Assembly (NCBI GenBank): GCA_022813625.1 | Contig: JAKLMB010000006.1 | Span: 372,001 to 436,000, forward strand | Reading direction: 5' to 3' | Length of the DNA stretch: 64,000 bases | Origin: Aaosphaeria pasadenensis | Taxonomy: Eukaryota > Ascomycota > Dothideomycetes > Pleosporales | Shown here: piece after piece, positions 44,893 to 55,539 of the stretch | Layout of the letters: every line of letters begins with the position of its first letter | Numbering within the stretch: position 1 is the first letter of the stretch | The notes under the pieces: model-generated | Database searches by the model: none | Told to the model about the DNA's origin: nothing | What the model saw: only the letters and a program-made list of their open reading frames with translations | Program-made: the position numbers and the translations under genes

Positions 44893-47800
44893 CTAGCTGA
44901 CTCCACTCCGCCAACGGTCAATTGTCTCCCTCTGTCGCGGATCCATCATAGGTTCCATAGCCATTTGTTGTTGCAATTGCATGCCTCCACCCATCGGCAT
45001 GCCGTACATGGAGGGCTGGCGCATGCCATTCATGCCGCCCATCTGTGCGCCGTACCCAAGTGGCATACCTGGCATGCTGTTCATCTGCATCCCCATCATA
45101 CCCATGTTCATGGCCATCATTTGTTGCTGCTGCTGTTGCTGCATCATCATGTTGCCACCAGGATAGCCCATTGCGCCCATGCCGTTCATCCCAGGCATGC
45201 CATTCATGCCCATCTGAGGCATCATTCCTGGGAAGAAACTTTCTCGTTGTCCAGGAAGGTTCATGTTCGACATTGCCGGATTCAAACCTCCATTCGAACC
45301 ATACATTGTCGATTGCATTGCCGGCATGGGTGCAGTCTGCGGAGTACCTGGACCAGCGTAACGCTCCTTATAAGCTTTAATATTTGCGGCAACAGCTTGC
45401 TCAGGGGCTTCTTTCCCAACGCCCTGAAGTAGCGGCCCATCAAGAGCACCGTAGCTTGACGTACGTCTGTTACGATCCATTCTCTCGGCTTCAAGACGAG
45501 ATTGCCTCACTGCATTCTTGTGAAGAAGGCTTCCTTGAGGAAGTGAGGATAGTAGCTGTTCGTCAGACACTCCTCGAGCAGCGTGAGTGTTGTCGATCGG
45601 ATGAGCAGAGAGGATATCCGCCATACTCATGGACGAACGTAGAGGTGGACGACTGCCCAAAGGATTGGCATCACCGCGCGCCTGTGCTTCACTCTGGAGG
45701 CGAGCCCGTCGCTGGCCAAGTGTTTCCTCTACTTCGGCACCAGGAGATGGAGATGGCTTCGGCCCATCTTCACCGGCGGGAACGCCGAATTCGCTCATCA
45801 ATTCTGCAGCAAAGTCGCCACTCACAGTACTCTTACGGACATCGGGACCGAGTGCGTTATCCAAGGCCTTTTGATCCTTGAGTCGGCGTACCCGTTGAGC
45901 AAGTGTCTCGCCCTCATCCTCTTCAGATTCCGGCTGAGGAGTAGTGCTAGTAGGTACGGTAAGATGCTGTCCGCTTTGGTTCATGTCGGGAAGTTGAGTT
46001 CGTCGCCTCGCAGGCTCGAAACCCACCAGCCTTGTGCGGCGACGACTAAGAGGCTCGTTGTCTTCCAATTCTCGCTGGGCTATCAGTCCTAGAGGGCGGT
46101 CCCAGTCGTGGTTCTGCTGTGGCGCGTTGCCTGCCCTCTTCGCAAGGCCCTCACGGCCGGGATACAGCATTCCCAGTGGTACTTCATCGTCAGAATCATC
46201 TTCCTCGGGGTTCACTGGTGGTGCTGCCTCCCATGCTAGATTGACCTTCTGACCTTTACGTTTCTTCTTCTCGATTTCTGCAACTGCATCAAGCTGGAGC
46301 AGGGTGGAATGCATTCCATTGGGAAACGCAGTGGCTGCTGTTAAATTGCGACTCTTCTGCTGCTGCTTACGCATTTGAAGTTCGGCCAGTAATGTTGTCG
46401 GTGGTCCAAAGTAATGTTGCTCGTCCTCTTCCTCTGAGTACTCCCCTTCTTCGCCTTCCCTCTCATCGTCTGAACGACGCTCGTCATATTCATCTAATGA
46501 CCGTCTGGTTGGCGTCGTTTCATCAGCGATCGCAGGACCCCGAGCATCGTGGTCTGGTTCGTCAAGCTCGTCGCCCAAACTCATCCGGCTCTCGCCTGCT
46601 CGGACTATCAACACATTCAGATCCGCGGAACTGTTGCGCTTTTTCAATTTATTCAGAGGATCCCCACTCGAATTTCGACGTGTATCCAACAGATTTAGTG
46701 AGCTCCGACTCTTTCGGTTCTCGGTTTTGTCCGCATCAGCGGCGACTTTGAGATCTACGGCTTTAGACGCTCTTCGGTTGTGTTTTTCTTTGCCGTATAC
46801 TTCATTGCCAACATGTCCTGCAAAGGGATGATCTGTGAATGCAGAAACAGGGGCGTGCGCAGATGCTGCCAAGATACTTTCCAGAGTGTCTTCGGCAGAT
46901 TCACCTTTCACTTCATATTCTTGTGCGGGAGGAGCTTGATCAAAATAGGCGCTTGCTCGTAGCTGAGGTGGAAGTCCAGCCAGGCTTTGGCGGCTTTTAC
47001 GTGGATCCATGCTTTTTCGGTTTTGTTTAGGATCACTTTCACCCTCCCCAGCCCAATTCATGGATTTCCTATTCTCGGATTGCATTGACTCCAATAGTTG
47101 TGTACGGCGACGTGCCTGTACATTGGCTGCTGGCAGTTGTGACAGTCTCTTGGGAAGATTGAGCATTTTGGGAACCGGAGCGGGGTAGAAGATCATGCCG
47201 TCCGAGGGAGGAGGCACTTCTTGTACGGGCCGCTGAGGCTCTGCTTTAATCAAGGATGACTTTCGGCTACCACTACCTTGAGACGGGGTATACTCTTCCT
47301 CGGGAACGGTATCAGGACAATGAACACCATCGAAGTCTTGCCACAAAACTCGCGCTTGATGTGTTGTATCGGTAGAGGCTGCGGTGGGGGGCCTATCTGG
47401 CATGTCGGAGTGACCGTAAGAGTGTCCATCAAATGGTCCTTGTTCCAGATGTTGACTATTCCTTATGTTCTCTTGCATCTCATTCTGTATCTCCTGCGCA
47501 ATCTGGTCATACTTCTGGGTGAACGACGACACTGAACGATGGCTTGGGGCAGGTGGAGAGCTGTGTCGTCGAACGGACCGTGGTACAGACTTGTGCGACT
47601 GTGGTGATCCAGGATGGTCGGTAGGGATATGTGTCTCTTCGTTTTCGCCTTCTGTGTGTACAACTTGGCCGAGTCGGGAAGCCCTTGATCCTGAGCGCTG
47701 CCGTTGGAGTGAGGAAGGATGGGCAAATGATGCAGAGTGCAATGACCCAACCGGAGATGTTACGTAGCCTCCTGGGGAGTAACCACCCCAACGTGCAGCA

Positions 47801-48144
47801 CCGTTCACATCAACAATCGAATTCGTGTATGAGCTTGTTGATGCATTGCGGCTCCTGGAACTGAACGGTCGCGTGGGTTCGTCGGCAACGACTGCAGAAC
47901 GCATGGAAGAACGACGGCTGTCAGACAGTTTTTGTTCCTCATGAAGTTTCCGTATCTCTTCTCCAAGATCTGAACCCTTCTCGCTCATCCGTTCGGCATG
48001 GTCCTCCAGGCGTTCGATATTCCCAACATAAGCCCCTTGCAGCGACTGTAGATCTGGTGTCGGGTGGTGGAGATCCACGGGAGGTGGACTGTCTGCGATC
48101 TGGAGACGCTCCAGTTGCGGTTTAATCGTGGGAGACGAGGCCAT
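44893..48144 (-). CDS. Low-complexity 1083-residue protein with repeated ETLxxR-type motifs
   Basis: Intronless gene of a protein I do not recognise; the start at 48144 (MASSPTIKPQLERLQIADSP) is chosen because the open frame further upstream lacks coding character. The N-terminus has a short helical segment (NIERLEDHAERMSEKGSDLG). A long Ser/Arg/Glu-rich disordered middle follows. The C-terminal third carries related short motifs: NEPLSRRRTRL (about 46030-46062), GETLAQRVRRLKDQ (about 45869-45919) and EETLGQRRARLQSE (about 45689-45735). It ends in a Met/Gln/Gly-rich tail with a Gln run (about 45050-45170) and RQRETIDRWRSGVS. No membrane segment or enzymatic signature. It diverges from the NTR1-like gene. 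I recall similar architectures in other filamentous ascomycetes but cannot name a function. Confidence 0.85.
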   Translation of the reverse strand: MASSPTIKPQLERLQIADSPPPVDLHHPTPDLQSLQGAYVGNIERLEDHAERMSEKGSDLGEEIRKLHEEQKLSDSRRSSMRSAVVADEPTRPFSSRSRNASTSSYTNSIVDVNGAARWGGYSPGGYVTSPVGSLHSASFAHPSSLQRQRSGSRASRLGQVVHTEGENEETHIPTDHPGSPQSHKSVPRSVRRHSSPPAPSHRSVSSFTQKYDQIAQEIQNEMQENIRNSQHLEQGPFDGHSYGHSDMPDRPPTAASTDTTHQARVLWQDFDGVHCPDTVPEEEYTPSQGSGSRKSSLIKAEPQRPVQEVPPPSDGMIFYPAPVPKMLNLPKRLSQLPAANVQARRRTQLLESMQSENRKSMNWAGEGESDPKQNRKSMDPRKSRQSLAGLPPQLRASAYFDQAPPAQEYEVKGESAEDTLESILAASAHAPVSAFTDHPFAGHVGNEVYGKEKHNRRASKAVDLKVAADADKTENRKSRSSLNLLDTRRNSSGDPLNKLKKRNSSADLNVLIVRAGESRMSLGDELDEPDHDARGPAIADETTPTRRSLDEYDERRSDDEREGEEGEYSEEEDEQHYFGPPTTLLAELQMRKQQQKSRNLTAATAFPNGMHSTLLQLDAVAEIEKKKRKGQKVNLAWEAAPPVNPEEDDSDDEVPLGMLYPGREGLAKRAGNAPQQNHDWDRPLGLIAQRELEDNEPLSRRRTRLVGFEPARRRTQLPDMNQSGQHLTVPTSTTPQPESEEDEGETLAQRVRRLKDQKALDNALGPDVRKSTVSGDFAAELMSEFGVPAGEDGPKPSPSPGAEVEETLGQRRARLQSEAQARGDANPLGSRPPLRSSMSMADILSAHPIDNTHAARGVSDEQLLSSLPQGSLLHKNAVRQSRLEAERMDRNRRTSSYGALDGPLLQGVGKEAPEQAVAANIKAYKERYAGPGTPQTAPMPAMQSTMYGSNGGLNPAMSNMNLPGQRESFFPGMMPQMGMNGMPGMNGMGAMGYPGGNMMMQQQQQQQMMAMNMGMMGMQMNSMPGMPLGYGAQMGGMNGMRQPSMYGMPMGGGMQLQQQMAMEPMMDPRQRETIDRWRSGVS

Positions 48145-48532
48145 GGTGTCTGAGTCTGACGGTGAACCCGCCGTAGCCTCAAAAAACAATATGTTGTGTT
48201 GTAAGGGGAGAGGGAGACACGACGGGTCCTGAATGTTGCTGCTGGTTGCACAGAGGAGCGCTGATCGATGCTTGTATCTAACCCATTTTGGGATGGCACC
48301 GACCAATTATAGATGTCGGTTGCCAAGCTTTGTCACCAAACTTTGGAGCCCTGTCTCGACTTTGGTGTCTAGGTAACAAACTATTTCGCCATACCGAGAC
48401 GCGACTCCATCTTTCTACCCCGGACTCCGCGCATCAGCGAAATTGCGCGACAGATGTGATTTCGCGTATTACAATCAGGAATTCCATCGCATTCGAACAA
48501 TATATATCGCGGAAAAGCGCAAGCCTTTCACC
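48145..48532. promoter_or_regulatory. Divergent promoter, 1083-residue gene and NTR1-like gene
   Basis: 388 bp between opposed start codons. A TATATATC stretch lies about 30 nt before the plus-strand ATG. No other clear site. Confidence 0.5.
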
Positions 48533-50647
48533 ATGGAGAGACCTTTCTCTCTCAAGAGGAAGGCAGATGGCGAACCCAACGCCCCTCGAAAGACCGTGAA
48601 AGGAGGGTTCGCAGCCAAGATGATGGCAAAGATGGGCTACGTTGAAGGCAAAGGTCTTGGAAGAGAAGGCAACGAGGGCATTGTCGAGCCGATTATGGTA
48701 AACACGTCTAGGCCCCAGGGCGCCGGTGTTGGTTCTGTTCGGGAGAAGACCGAGCAACAGCGTCGTGAAGAGAGAAGGAAGAAGCAACAGGCAAAGGCGG
48801 ATGGGTCGGCGCCCGCGTCCGGATCAGACTCAGACTCAGATTCGGAGAAAGAGAAAAAGCGGAAAAAGCGACCTAATCGAAGCGACCGCGGCGCAGCCCC
48901 TCAGCAAGCTCAAGCTCGAACCGCAAAACGGAAATACACCATCGACGCCCTCCATGACGCGGGGATTGATGTACCGGCCCTCAGATATCTAGATGCTTCC
49001 ACGGGCACAGAGCAGACTAGTCTATCGTTGCGGGGTACTTTCCAGACGGCCGATCAACAGCAAGCGGAGAGAGCCAGGCGAGATCTAGAGCTCACCGCAG
49101 ACGACTGGGCACGAGAGCGCGAGAATGGCGCGAGGGTGGACGATGAGGAAGAGGCGCTTCAAACTGTGTTGGACAAATTGGAACTGGAGATTAAGAAGGA
49201 GCAAGATACTCTGAATGCTCTGCGCGCTCTGCACCTGTCACAGTCCGAAGCGACCTGGGAAAACCGACTGAAAGTACTGGAAACTATAGAGTGGCAAACC
49301 GAAGAAGTTATTATCGCGACTATAAGGCCTCTTTTCGAGAAGCAGATGAGGGAGTGGGACGTCTTAGAGGATCCGTTGTCAGAGACAGTCGGCTACTTGA
49401 AAACGCTGGCTCCTATGTTGAACGTCAACTCTTCTCAAGGCTCCTCTGGCGAATTGGTTGTAGCTGGGTCAAATGGATTCTCAAGAGCAAGGAGTTCGAA
49501 ACGTACCACTTTGTGGGAAACACTCATCTTGCAGTCCTGGCTACCGAAGGTCCGATCTGCAATTATAGGAGGGTCTTTTGATGTGCGAGAACCTTCTCCG
49601 CTACTTCTCGTCGTTGACACTTGGAAGCCTTTGTTGCCGCGCTTCGTGTTGAAATCCATCATCTCCCTCGTGGAAGAGAAGCTCCGAGCGGACATACATT
49701 CCTTCAATGTGCGCAAGGCAGTGAAGCGCCATTCGTTTCCTCTTACATACATTATACCGTACCTACCGTACCTCTCAGCGGCCGAGCTGGATCCCAACGG
49801 TTCATCCAGTCTTCTCTCCGAGTTCAGGCGCAAGGTACAAACATTGTTTGGATCGTGGCCTATATCACTATCGCAAGGACCGGTTCCCCAGATTAAGTTG
49901 CTTAACGGAATTTTGGGGCGATCCAAGATGGACGACTTAGTCCTCAAATATCTCGTACCACGCTTGGCGTCACACCTAAGGGATTACCTGGAGATCAACC
50001 CGGCCGATCAACAATTGGAGCCGTTGCAAGAGGTTTTGCAACACAGTGACCTCCTTAAGTCATCCTATACCGCAGAGCTACTTGTGCAAGGGTTCTTCCC
50101 CCAGTTTCATGACATTCTATTCACCTGGTTGTCCTCTGACTCACCTTCGTTCGAGGAGGTCGGACAATGGTACCAGTGGTGGAGGGAGCAGTTCCCAGCA
50201 ACTCTCAATGAACAGCCAAGCGTCGAGAAAGAATGGACTAAGGCTCTTGAGACCATCAACACAGCCCTTGATATGGGAGATCGAGCCAAAACCGATCTTC
50301 AGCCACCGACTGTGGACCGCCCTGATTCAGCACCTTCCACTCCAAAACCGACGAAGGCACCAGAACCGGAGCGGCCGAGTCGGACGCAGGCTGTCGAAGA
50401 ACCAACTTTCCGAGATGTTGTGGAATCATTCTGTAGCGAAGAGTCGTTACTGCTTATACCCTTGAAAGAGGCACACGAGAGCACGGGTCTACCACTATGG
50501 AGAATCACCGCTTCCGCGTCAGGTCGTGGGGGCGCCGTTGTTTACTTCAAAGGAGATTTGCTCTTTGCAAGGCAGAAGGGCGACAGGAATGCCTGGGAGC
50601 CGATCGGTCTCGGCGACAGTCTAATCCAACGAGCGGAGGGGAAGTAA
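48533..50647 (+). CDS. NTR1: G-patch spliceosome-disassembly factor (Ntr1/Spp382/TFIP11)
   Basis: Intronless 704-residue nuclear protein. It opens with MERPFSLKRK and a G-patch at about residues 23-68 (GGFAAKMMAKMGYVEGKGLG, then REGNEGIVEPI). A Lys-rich, Ser-Asp repeat linker (SDSDSDSEKEKKRKKR) follows, with KRKYTIDALHDAGI. The GCFC/TIP domain occupies the rest, including ETIEWQTEEV, LLVVDTWKPLLPRFV and the C-terminal EESLLLIPLKEAHESTGLPL, WRITASASGRGGAVVYFKGD. In yeast and human the protein activates the DEAH helicase Prp43/DHX15 through its G-patch to dismantle the intron-lariat spliceosome. The first ATG is 48533; the frame is open upstream only from a TTG. Complete domain order suggests a working gene. 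Confidence 0.95.
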   Translation: MERPFSLKRKADGEPNAPRKTVKGGFAAKMMAKMGYVEGKGLGREGNEGIVEPIMVNTSRPQGAGVGSVREKTEQQRREERRKKQQAKADGSAPASGSDSDSDSEKEKKRKKRPNRSDRGAAPQQAQARTAKRKYTIDALHDAGIDVPALRYLDASTGTEQTSLSLRGTFQTADQQQAERARRDLELTADDWARERENGARVDDEEEALQTVLDKLELEIKKEQDTLNALRALHLSQSEATWENRLKVLETIEWQTEEVIIATIRPLFEKQMREWDVLEDPLSETVGYLKTLAPMLNVNSSQGSSGELVVAGSNGFSRARSSKRTTLWETLILQSWLPKVRSAIIGGSFDVREPSPLLLVVDTWKPLLPRFVLKSIISLVEEKLRADIHSFNVRKAVKRHSFPLTYIIPYLPYLSAAELDPNGSSSLLSEFRRKVQTLFGSWPISLSQGPVPQIKLLNGILGRSKMDDLVLKYLVPRLASHLRDYLEINPADQQLEPLQEVLQHSDLLKSSYTAELLVQGFFPQFHDILFTWLSSDSPSFEEVGQWYQWWREQFPATLNEQPSVEKEWTKALETINTALDMGDRAKTDLQPPTVDRPDSAPSTPKPTKAPEPERPSRTQAVEEPTFRDVVESFCSEESLLLIPLKEAHESTGLPLWRITASASGRGGAVVYFKGDLLFARQKGDRNAWEPIGLGDSLIQRAEGK

Positions 50648-52413
50648 ATAGTGCAGCAACATCCGATATTCAACCCTCCTTTTACTGGCATTGAGAATGA
50701 TCCTCAGGCGTACGGGCGTGCATAGCGATGTCAACATCGCCGGGCCACAATGGTAAGCTCCTACAGCCTTTTTCCAAAGAGCAGATAGTTTTACTGGCTC
50801 GTGCTAATGATATTGTTTTGGAATTGGCACATCTAGGCAGCTTTTCCACCGGCCGAGTCGCGCAGAGGCGGTGTCTGCGAATCAGATAGGTATATAATGA
50901 AAGTATTTTTCGACCGTTCGAACGCTCTTGCACTCCTTGCAGATTCTTGCACGATAGATCAATGCAGATGGGCGACAACTTCATCTCTTTCTCATTCACA
51001 TATTTGGCGTAGAAAGACGGACGACATGCGACCAAGTCTTTTAGCATTGCTCCATGACAATAAAGACACCCGCCAGTAACAACGCTCGCAAGCTGTCGAT
51101 CAAGGACGACGGATTCAAGCACATGTGATGCAGTATTGGCGAGTATCGATAGTATTTCCAAAAACAGAGAAGACCCCTTGAATATCGTCGTGGTCGTGAT
51201 AAACGTGACGGGGACTGCATGCGTAGTCTAGTGGACAAAAGTCTACGCGAGATGTGAAGATGCCAAAACTAGCCAGCGTGATAATGCTCTGCTAGCCCGC
51301 GTGGTCCTCGTATGAACTGGGTCTGCAATGGGTCTGCGACTGTACTAGTAGCGTGGGATCAAAAGCTCACCAAGGTCAATTGGAAGCGTTATTGGGCGGT
51401 GGCTTGTGATGAGAAAATGTTAGCGGTGTGATTGGCAGCCACTCGGGGGGCCTTTAGGTCTTGTCGGCGCCTAAGAAACTCATGCGAATCCTAACGAATC
51501 ACACCACAACTTTCTAGGCCAACTATCAGTATTTTTGAAGACATTTACAGGGAAGTCTTCCAACAAAAATGCTGCGGGCCGTCGAATTCCCGCACGTTGC
51601 TGGAGGCTATGAGTGGGCGAGATTGTGCAGATCCGCACAGGGCCCTTTTCAATGCGAGACGGACGGGAAGGGAAGACGAGGGGGTCTTTTTGGGGTCCTG
51701 GGTATTTCGGACGTACCCTATCCTCCCAATAATGCAATGCAAAGCACCAACAAACAACCGGTGGCCCGTCCGAACGATGTTTCGTAGGGCAGCAGCCTTC
51801 TGGATGATCCGAGTGGGCGAATGTTTCTATTCAAAAACATAGTCTGAGCACGACCTCGGGTCTGTACGAGGGGCGACCAGATGTCTGGCGGTGGTGTCTA
51901 CCTCTTGTCTACCAGTATTAGTATCTACCCAGGCATCCTATGAGGGTTGGATACACGGTAGATACTGCATGAAGATGGACCCCGCCCCGCCCTGGCTTCT
52001 ATTCGAAAAAAGGGATCGATGGCTTGGATAGCATTGAATGGCTTGAGAAAGGGTCGATGGGGGTCCTGCAAGTTCTGCAAATGGTGGGCTCTGGATGTCT
52101 GTATTTGGATGGGGGTCAATGGTGGGCGGTTAATCGCTGCATGTGCCTGGCTGAAGAAACATACACCATCGAAACATCGCAGGGTCCAACCAGCCAATCA
52201 CATCCCACACCCTGCATCTCCCCAGCATTCGCACCCTGCCTCTCCACTGCCCTTCAATGGCAACCCCGTAGAAATACTTACAGCCGCCCTCCATTCTCAT
52301 TGCAGCATGTCGCCAGCTGTTACACCTTCCATTTCATCCGGCTCGCCTGGGTGTCGCACGTCGCTGCTGATCTACTTCATCAGCGACTTAGGTCCGCCCC
52401 TCCTTCAACCACC
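50648..52413. other. Intergenic region between two plus-strand genes
   Basis: About 1.77 kb. It contains the NTR1-like 3' UTR and the promoter of the next gene, whose leader is open in frame from about 52024 but lacks conserved content. A 159-codon minus-strand frame at 50682-51161 resembles nothing and I do not call it. Confidence 0.5.
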
Positions 52414-53823
52414 ATGCTGAGCGCCCTCTCCACCGGTTTTTCTCTATCTCTCTTCCTCTCCTGTATACAAGCAGCTCCTGGTGCTTCTGGATACGGACGT
52501 AACCTTCCTCGAGCATTTCACGCTGGATCTTCTGCACCTAATCCAAAGCCCGAGAGGTTTCAACTCACCATAGAGCTCTGCGGCATCGCTGGCGGCTACA
52601 TTGCGACCGTACTGATCTGGGGAATCCTGCTCCTCACAATTGGAAGAAAGATGAGACGAAAGACCGAATCCACGCCAAAGGCTCTTGAGCTCGAGATTGT
52701 GACTTCAAGGCCGGCTACAAGGAGTCTCGCATCGCCCCTATCAGCTCGCTCAGCGACCTCGTGGTTCAAGAGAGGCTTCAAAACGAAGGAAACACAAGTC
52801 GAGGTAGGCCCTACTATAAGTAGTCCTACCAGTCCTGTAGTCCATTCTCCAGGTTCGTTCGACCAAAAGGTTATCGATGCCGACCGCAGCCGCGCTCAAG
52901 CTGAGATGGAACGTTTGTATGCTGCCGTCGCGGAGCATGATCGAAAGAAGTCTCTCTCCCAGATCAGCATGGCTTCAGAAGAGGTGGAATCAGGCGAGAG
53001 GAAACTTCCTAAGCTCAACACCAACACTTCCCGTGTCCAAGATCGCGAGTTCTCTGCATACTCAAACCCTGGCTCCCCAGTGAAAGCAATCTATCCACCT
53101 GGCTACAACAATGGCCCACCAACTGCTCCCCTCCCTCGAGAACGCCAACGGAACGAACAACCACCCGCAAGCCCTCGTAGCATCCTCTCGAAGAAGTCCC
53201 ACATGTCCAATGCCTCCAACAGCAGCCGATCTCGCATCAATCTCAAGAACCTACGCATCTCTGGCCCAATCCAGAAGTACCCAGGTGGATCTGACGACGA
53301 GGAAGCCCGAACACCACTCTCTCCCCGCTACTACAACCCACCCGCACCCCCATCACCACCCACAAACCATAATTCTCCCACCACCCCCGGCACCATCGAA
53401 GAAGTCTACGAGCAACTCGACGAACCCAAGCCCCTCCCACGACCCGCGCCCCAACGCTCCGGAACCTACTCCTCCTACAACACCCCAACATCAGCAACCG
53501 CACCACCCATGGGCACCGCATCCGCAAACTCAAGCACACGCGAGCTCCCCCTCCGCGGCTACGCCGAGCCGATGAAGTCCCCAGACCTCCGCACCACCGT
53601 CCTCGACCGGCGTAACGACAAGATCTCCATGACCACGCCCAAGACAAGCGTGCCGTACACCCCCTACTCGCCATACATGCCCTTCACGCCCATCACACCC
53701 GTCACACCGCACCTCGTGACGAAGTCCGACAGGAAGAACATGAAGAAGGCGTCGAAGAGACGACTAGCACCCCACCCGGAGATGATTCAATCGCCCAAGG
53801 AGATCTTCGGGGACGCCTACTAA
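52414..53823 (+). CDS. Single-pass membrane protein with long disordered cytosolic tail
   Basis: Intronless 469-residue protein not recognised by name. The start at 52414 gives a signal peptide (MLSALSTGFSLSLFLSCIQA) after a long in-frame leader without coding character. A short extracellular stub of about 30 residues leads to one transmembrane helix at about 50-77 (LCGIAGGYIATVLIWGILLL), followed by a basic stop-transfer (RKMRRK). The remaining 390 residues are Ser/Pro/Thr-rich and disordered, with a short helical segment (RAQAEMERLYAAVAEHDRKK) and a C-terminal repeat PYTPYSPYMPFTPITPVTP. The end, KRRLAPHPEMIQSPKEIFGD, looks conserved and may be a docking motif. A role at the plasma membrane or septum is possible but unproven. 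It converges with another single-pass membrane protein gene. Confidence 0.85.
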   Translation: MLSALSTGFSLSLFLSCIQAAPGASGYGRNLPRAFHAGSSAPNPKPERFQLTIELCGIAGGYIATVLIWGILLLTIGRKMRRKTESTPKALELEIVTSRPATRSLASPLSARSATSWFKRGFKTKETQVEVGPTISSPTSPVVHSPGSFDQKVIDADRSRAQAEMERLYAAVAEHDRKKSLSQISMASEEVESGERKLPKLNTNTSRVQDREFSAYSNPGSPVKAIYPPGYNNGPPTAPLPRERQRNEQPPASPRSILSKKSHMSNASNSSRSRINLKNLRISGPIQKYPGGSDDEEARTPLSPRYYNPPAPPSPPTNHNSPTTPGTIEEVYEQLDEPKPLPRPAPQRSGTYSSYNTPTSATAPPMGTASANSSTRELPLRGYAEPMKSPDLRTTVLDRRNDKISMTTPKTSVPYTPYSPYMPFTPITPVTPHLVTKSDRKNMKKASKRRLAPHPEMIQSPKEIFGDAY

Positions 53824-54350
53824 ACCGGCCCCCACCCCAAAGCATAATGTTATGTTTTCAGTTCGTGTGTATGTTTTTTTAGCCAATATGTCGCCCATTG
53901 TTTCTTTATATATGAACGGCCGTTTTTTACCTTGTTTTTTTTTTAATTTTGAAGCCGTTTGGTAACGCTCATGATGACACATCTATCTACCTATCATATC
54001 AGTCGCCCCCGTGGAGGTGGGGACTGGTTCATTCTTCATTTGCATTCATCTTCTCGCGTATGGCACGAGACGGGACGGGAGGGAAGGAAGGAAGGGGGGG
54101 GCATTCGGCGTTTTGTCATTGCATGCTCCACGTCGTCGTCTTATATCAAACCATCAAAAACCACATAGTTACTAGATTGTAGTCTTTCAGAAGAGACAAT
54201 ACATTTTGTCGCAATTCATTTCAAACACTGCCATGTGCTCGCACGATAGAAGTGACTTCCTTGCTTGATTTGGTTGACTTGACTTAACCTAGTGGGAATC
54301 TGAACGGAACTTCGTATAATCATTACAGGTTTTACTTGTGCACACTACAG
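53824..54350. other. Convergent spacer between two membrane-protein genes
   Basis: 3'-3' spacer of about 530 bp with T-rich runs (53870-53950) and a GGAAGG/G8 purine run at about 54080-54101. No gene. Confidence 0.55.
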
Positions 54351-55539
54351 CTACGGCGCCTCATGAACGTTCCTCTCCACCACCCTCCCATCTGCTTCTA
54401 CGACCATGGGATAATTCCCAACACCAGCACCCGTACCCGTGAACATCGCACCCGCGTCATCCTCAGCCGTACCTCGTGCCCGACTAGTAGGAGTATGTCC
54501 ACCATGCCACGCCTTCAACCCACCCGTTGCATCGTCGTACCCTCTACTCGCAGCCTGCTCCTGGTGATACTGCGGGACGTACTCGACCATCCCCGGCGCG
54601 GGACGATCCTGATACTGCGCCTCTGATCCGCTCGTACCGGTCGTCGCAGAAGTGCCATTCTGCACCCTTTTCTTCCGATCTTTCCGCATAATAAACACAA
54701 TGACGAACGCAACGACACCTACGACGACCAACCCGCCAACGACACCGCCGACAATCGCGCCGACGGGCGCTTTCTTCTTGCCGCCTGCAGGCCGTGTGGA
54801 CGGCGATGACGAGGCGGGCGCAGCCACGGTCTCGAAGGAGACCTGCGGCTCTGTGGAACTGGATGACGCTGCGGGGGTAGACGAGGCGGCGGCGCTGTTG
54901 GGGAGGTACCGGACGGCGGTGATGGTGTACGGCATCTCGGCGCAGCCGTGCTCGGTCATTATGGTCGTGGTGTCGTAGGAGACGTGGAGTTCGTAGCAGT
55001 TTGGTTTGTCGGAGTTTGTGCTTTGAGGTAGATGCGGATGTTAGTACTCGTTGGTATATTTTCGTTGCTGGAGGGGAGGGGAGTGTACCATTTTGTGACG
55101 AGTTCGTTTTCTATGCAATCAGTTGCTGAGCTGATGCAGCTGTTCAGTGCGGTGCTAGGGACGCATGACGTTGGTAGTATGCATTCTGCGAGGCTGGATG
55201 GGTCGCAACAGCCTTGTGCGCCGAGGAAGGTGTTGGTTGCGCAGATTTCGTTGGAAGTGCATGTCAAGTAGTTTTCTGTCGCCGGACGTCAGAGTTATGA
55301 GGATTCTGGACGGTGTGTTTATGTGAGAGCTTACGGGGATTGCCAGATATGAAGCCTCGTATGTTTGCCGGGTCTGCGCGGTTGAAGAGGGCGTGGTTTG
55401 GCAGAAGCGGTGCTGGCGTCGGTGGAAGCCGAGCAGGATGTTTGTTTACTGGGATCGTCGCAGAGGCTGGATAACTGGACCCATGTACAGCTGCTACCAG
55501 AGCCGGTGCCAGAAAGGCACAAATGGTATTCTTAAACAT
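54351..55539 (-). CDS. Cysteine-rich type I membrane protein, Mid2-like architecture
   Basis: 353 residues; exons 55335-55539, 55089-55275 and 54351-55020 (GT-AG, in-frame). A signal peptide (MFKNTICAFLAPALVAAVHG) leads to an extracellular Cys-rich region: LTCTSNEICATNTFLGAQGC, CILPTSCVPS, CISSATDCIEN and, across intron 2, KCTNSDKPNCYELHVSYDTT. A Ser/Thr/Ala-rich stalk (about 160-200) then precedes one transmembrane helix (VGGVVGGLVVVGVVAFVIVF) with a RKDRKKR stop-transfer. A cytosolic tail of about 100 residues is Gly/Thr/Gln-rich. The arrangement resembles fungal cell-wall sensors and related proteins of unknown function, but no WSC domain is present. No enzymatic motif. Function not assigned. 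Confidence 0.85.

Noticed and set aside
48443..48532. N-terminal extension of the NTR1-like protein
   Set aside because: The frame is open but begins at TTG; the first ATG is 48533 and the conserved MERPFSLKRK start follows it.
50682..51161. 159-codon minus-strand open frame 3' of the NTR1-like gene
   Set aside because: No recognisable motif and irregular codon use; more likely chance in 3' flanking sequence.
51211..51242. GCGTAGTCTAGTGG, resembling the 5' part of a tRNA
   Set aside because: No T-arm or acceptor-stem partner follows; only a 6-bp inverted repeat is present.
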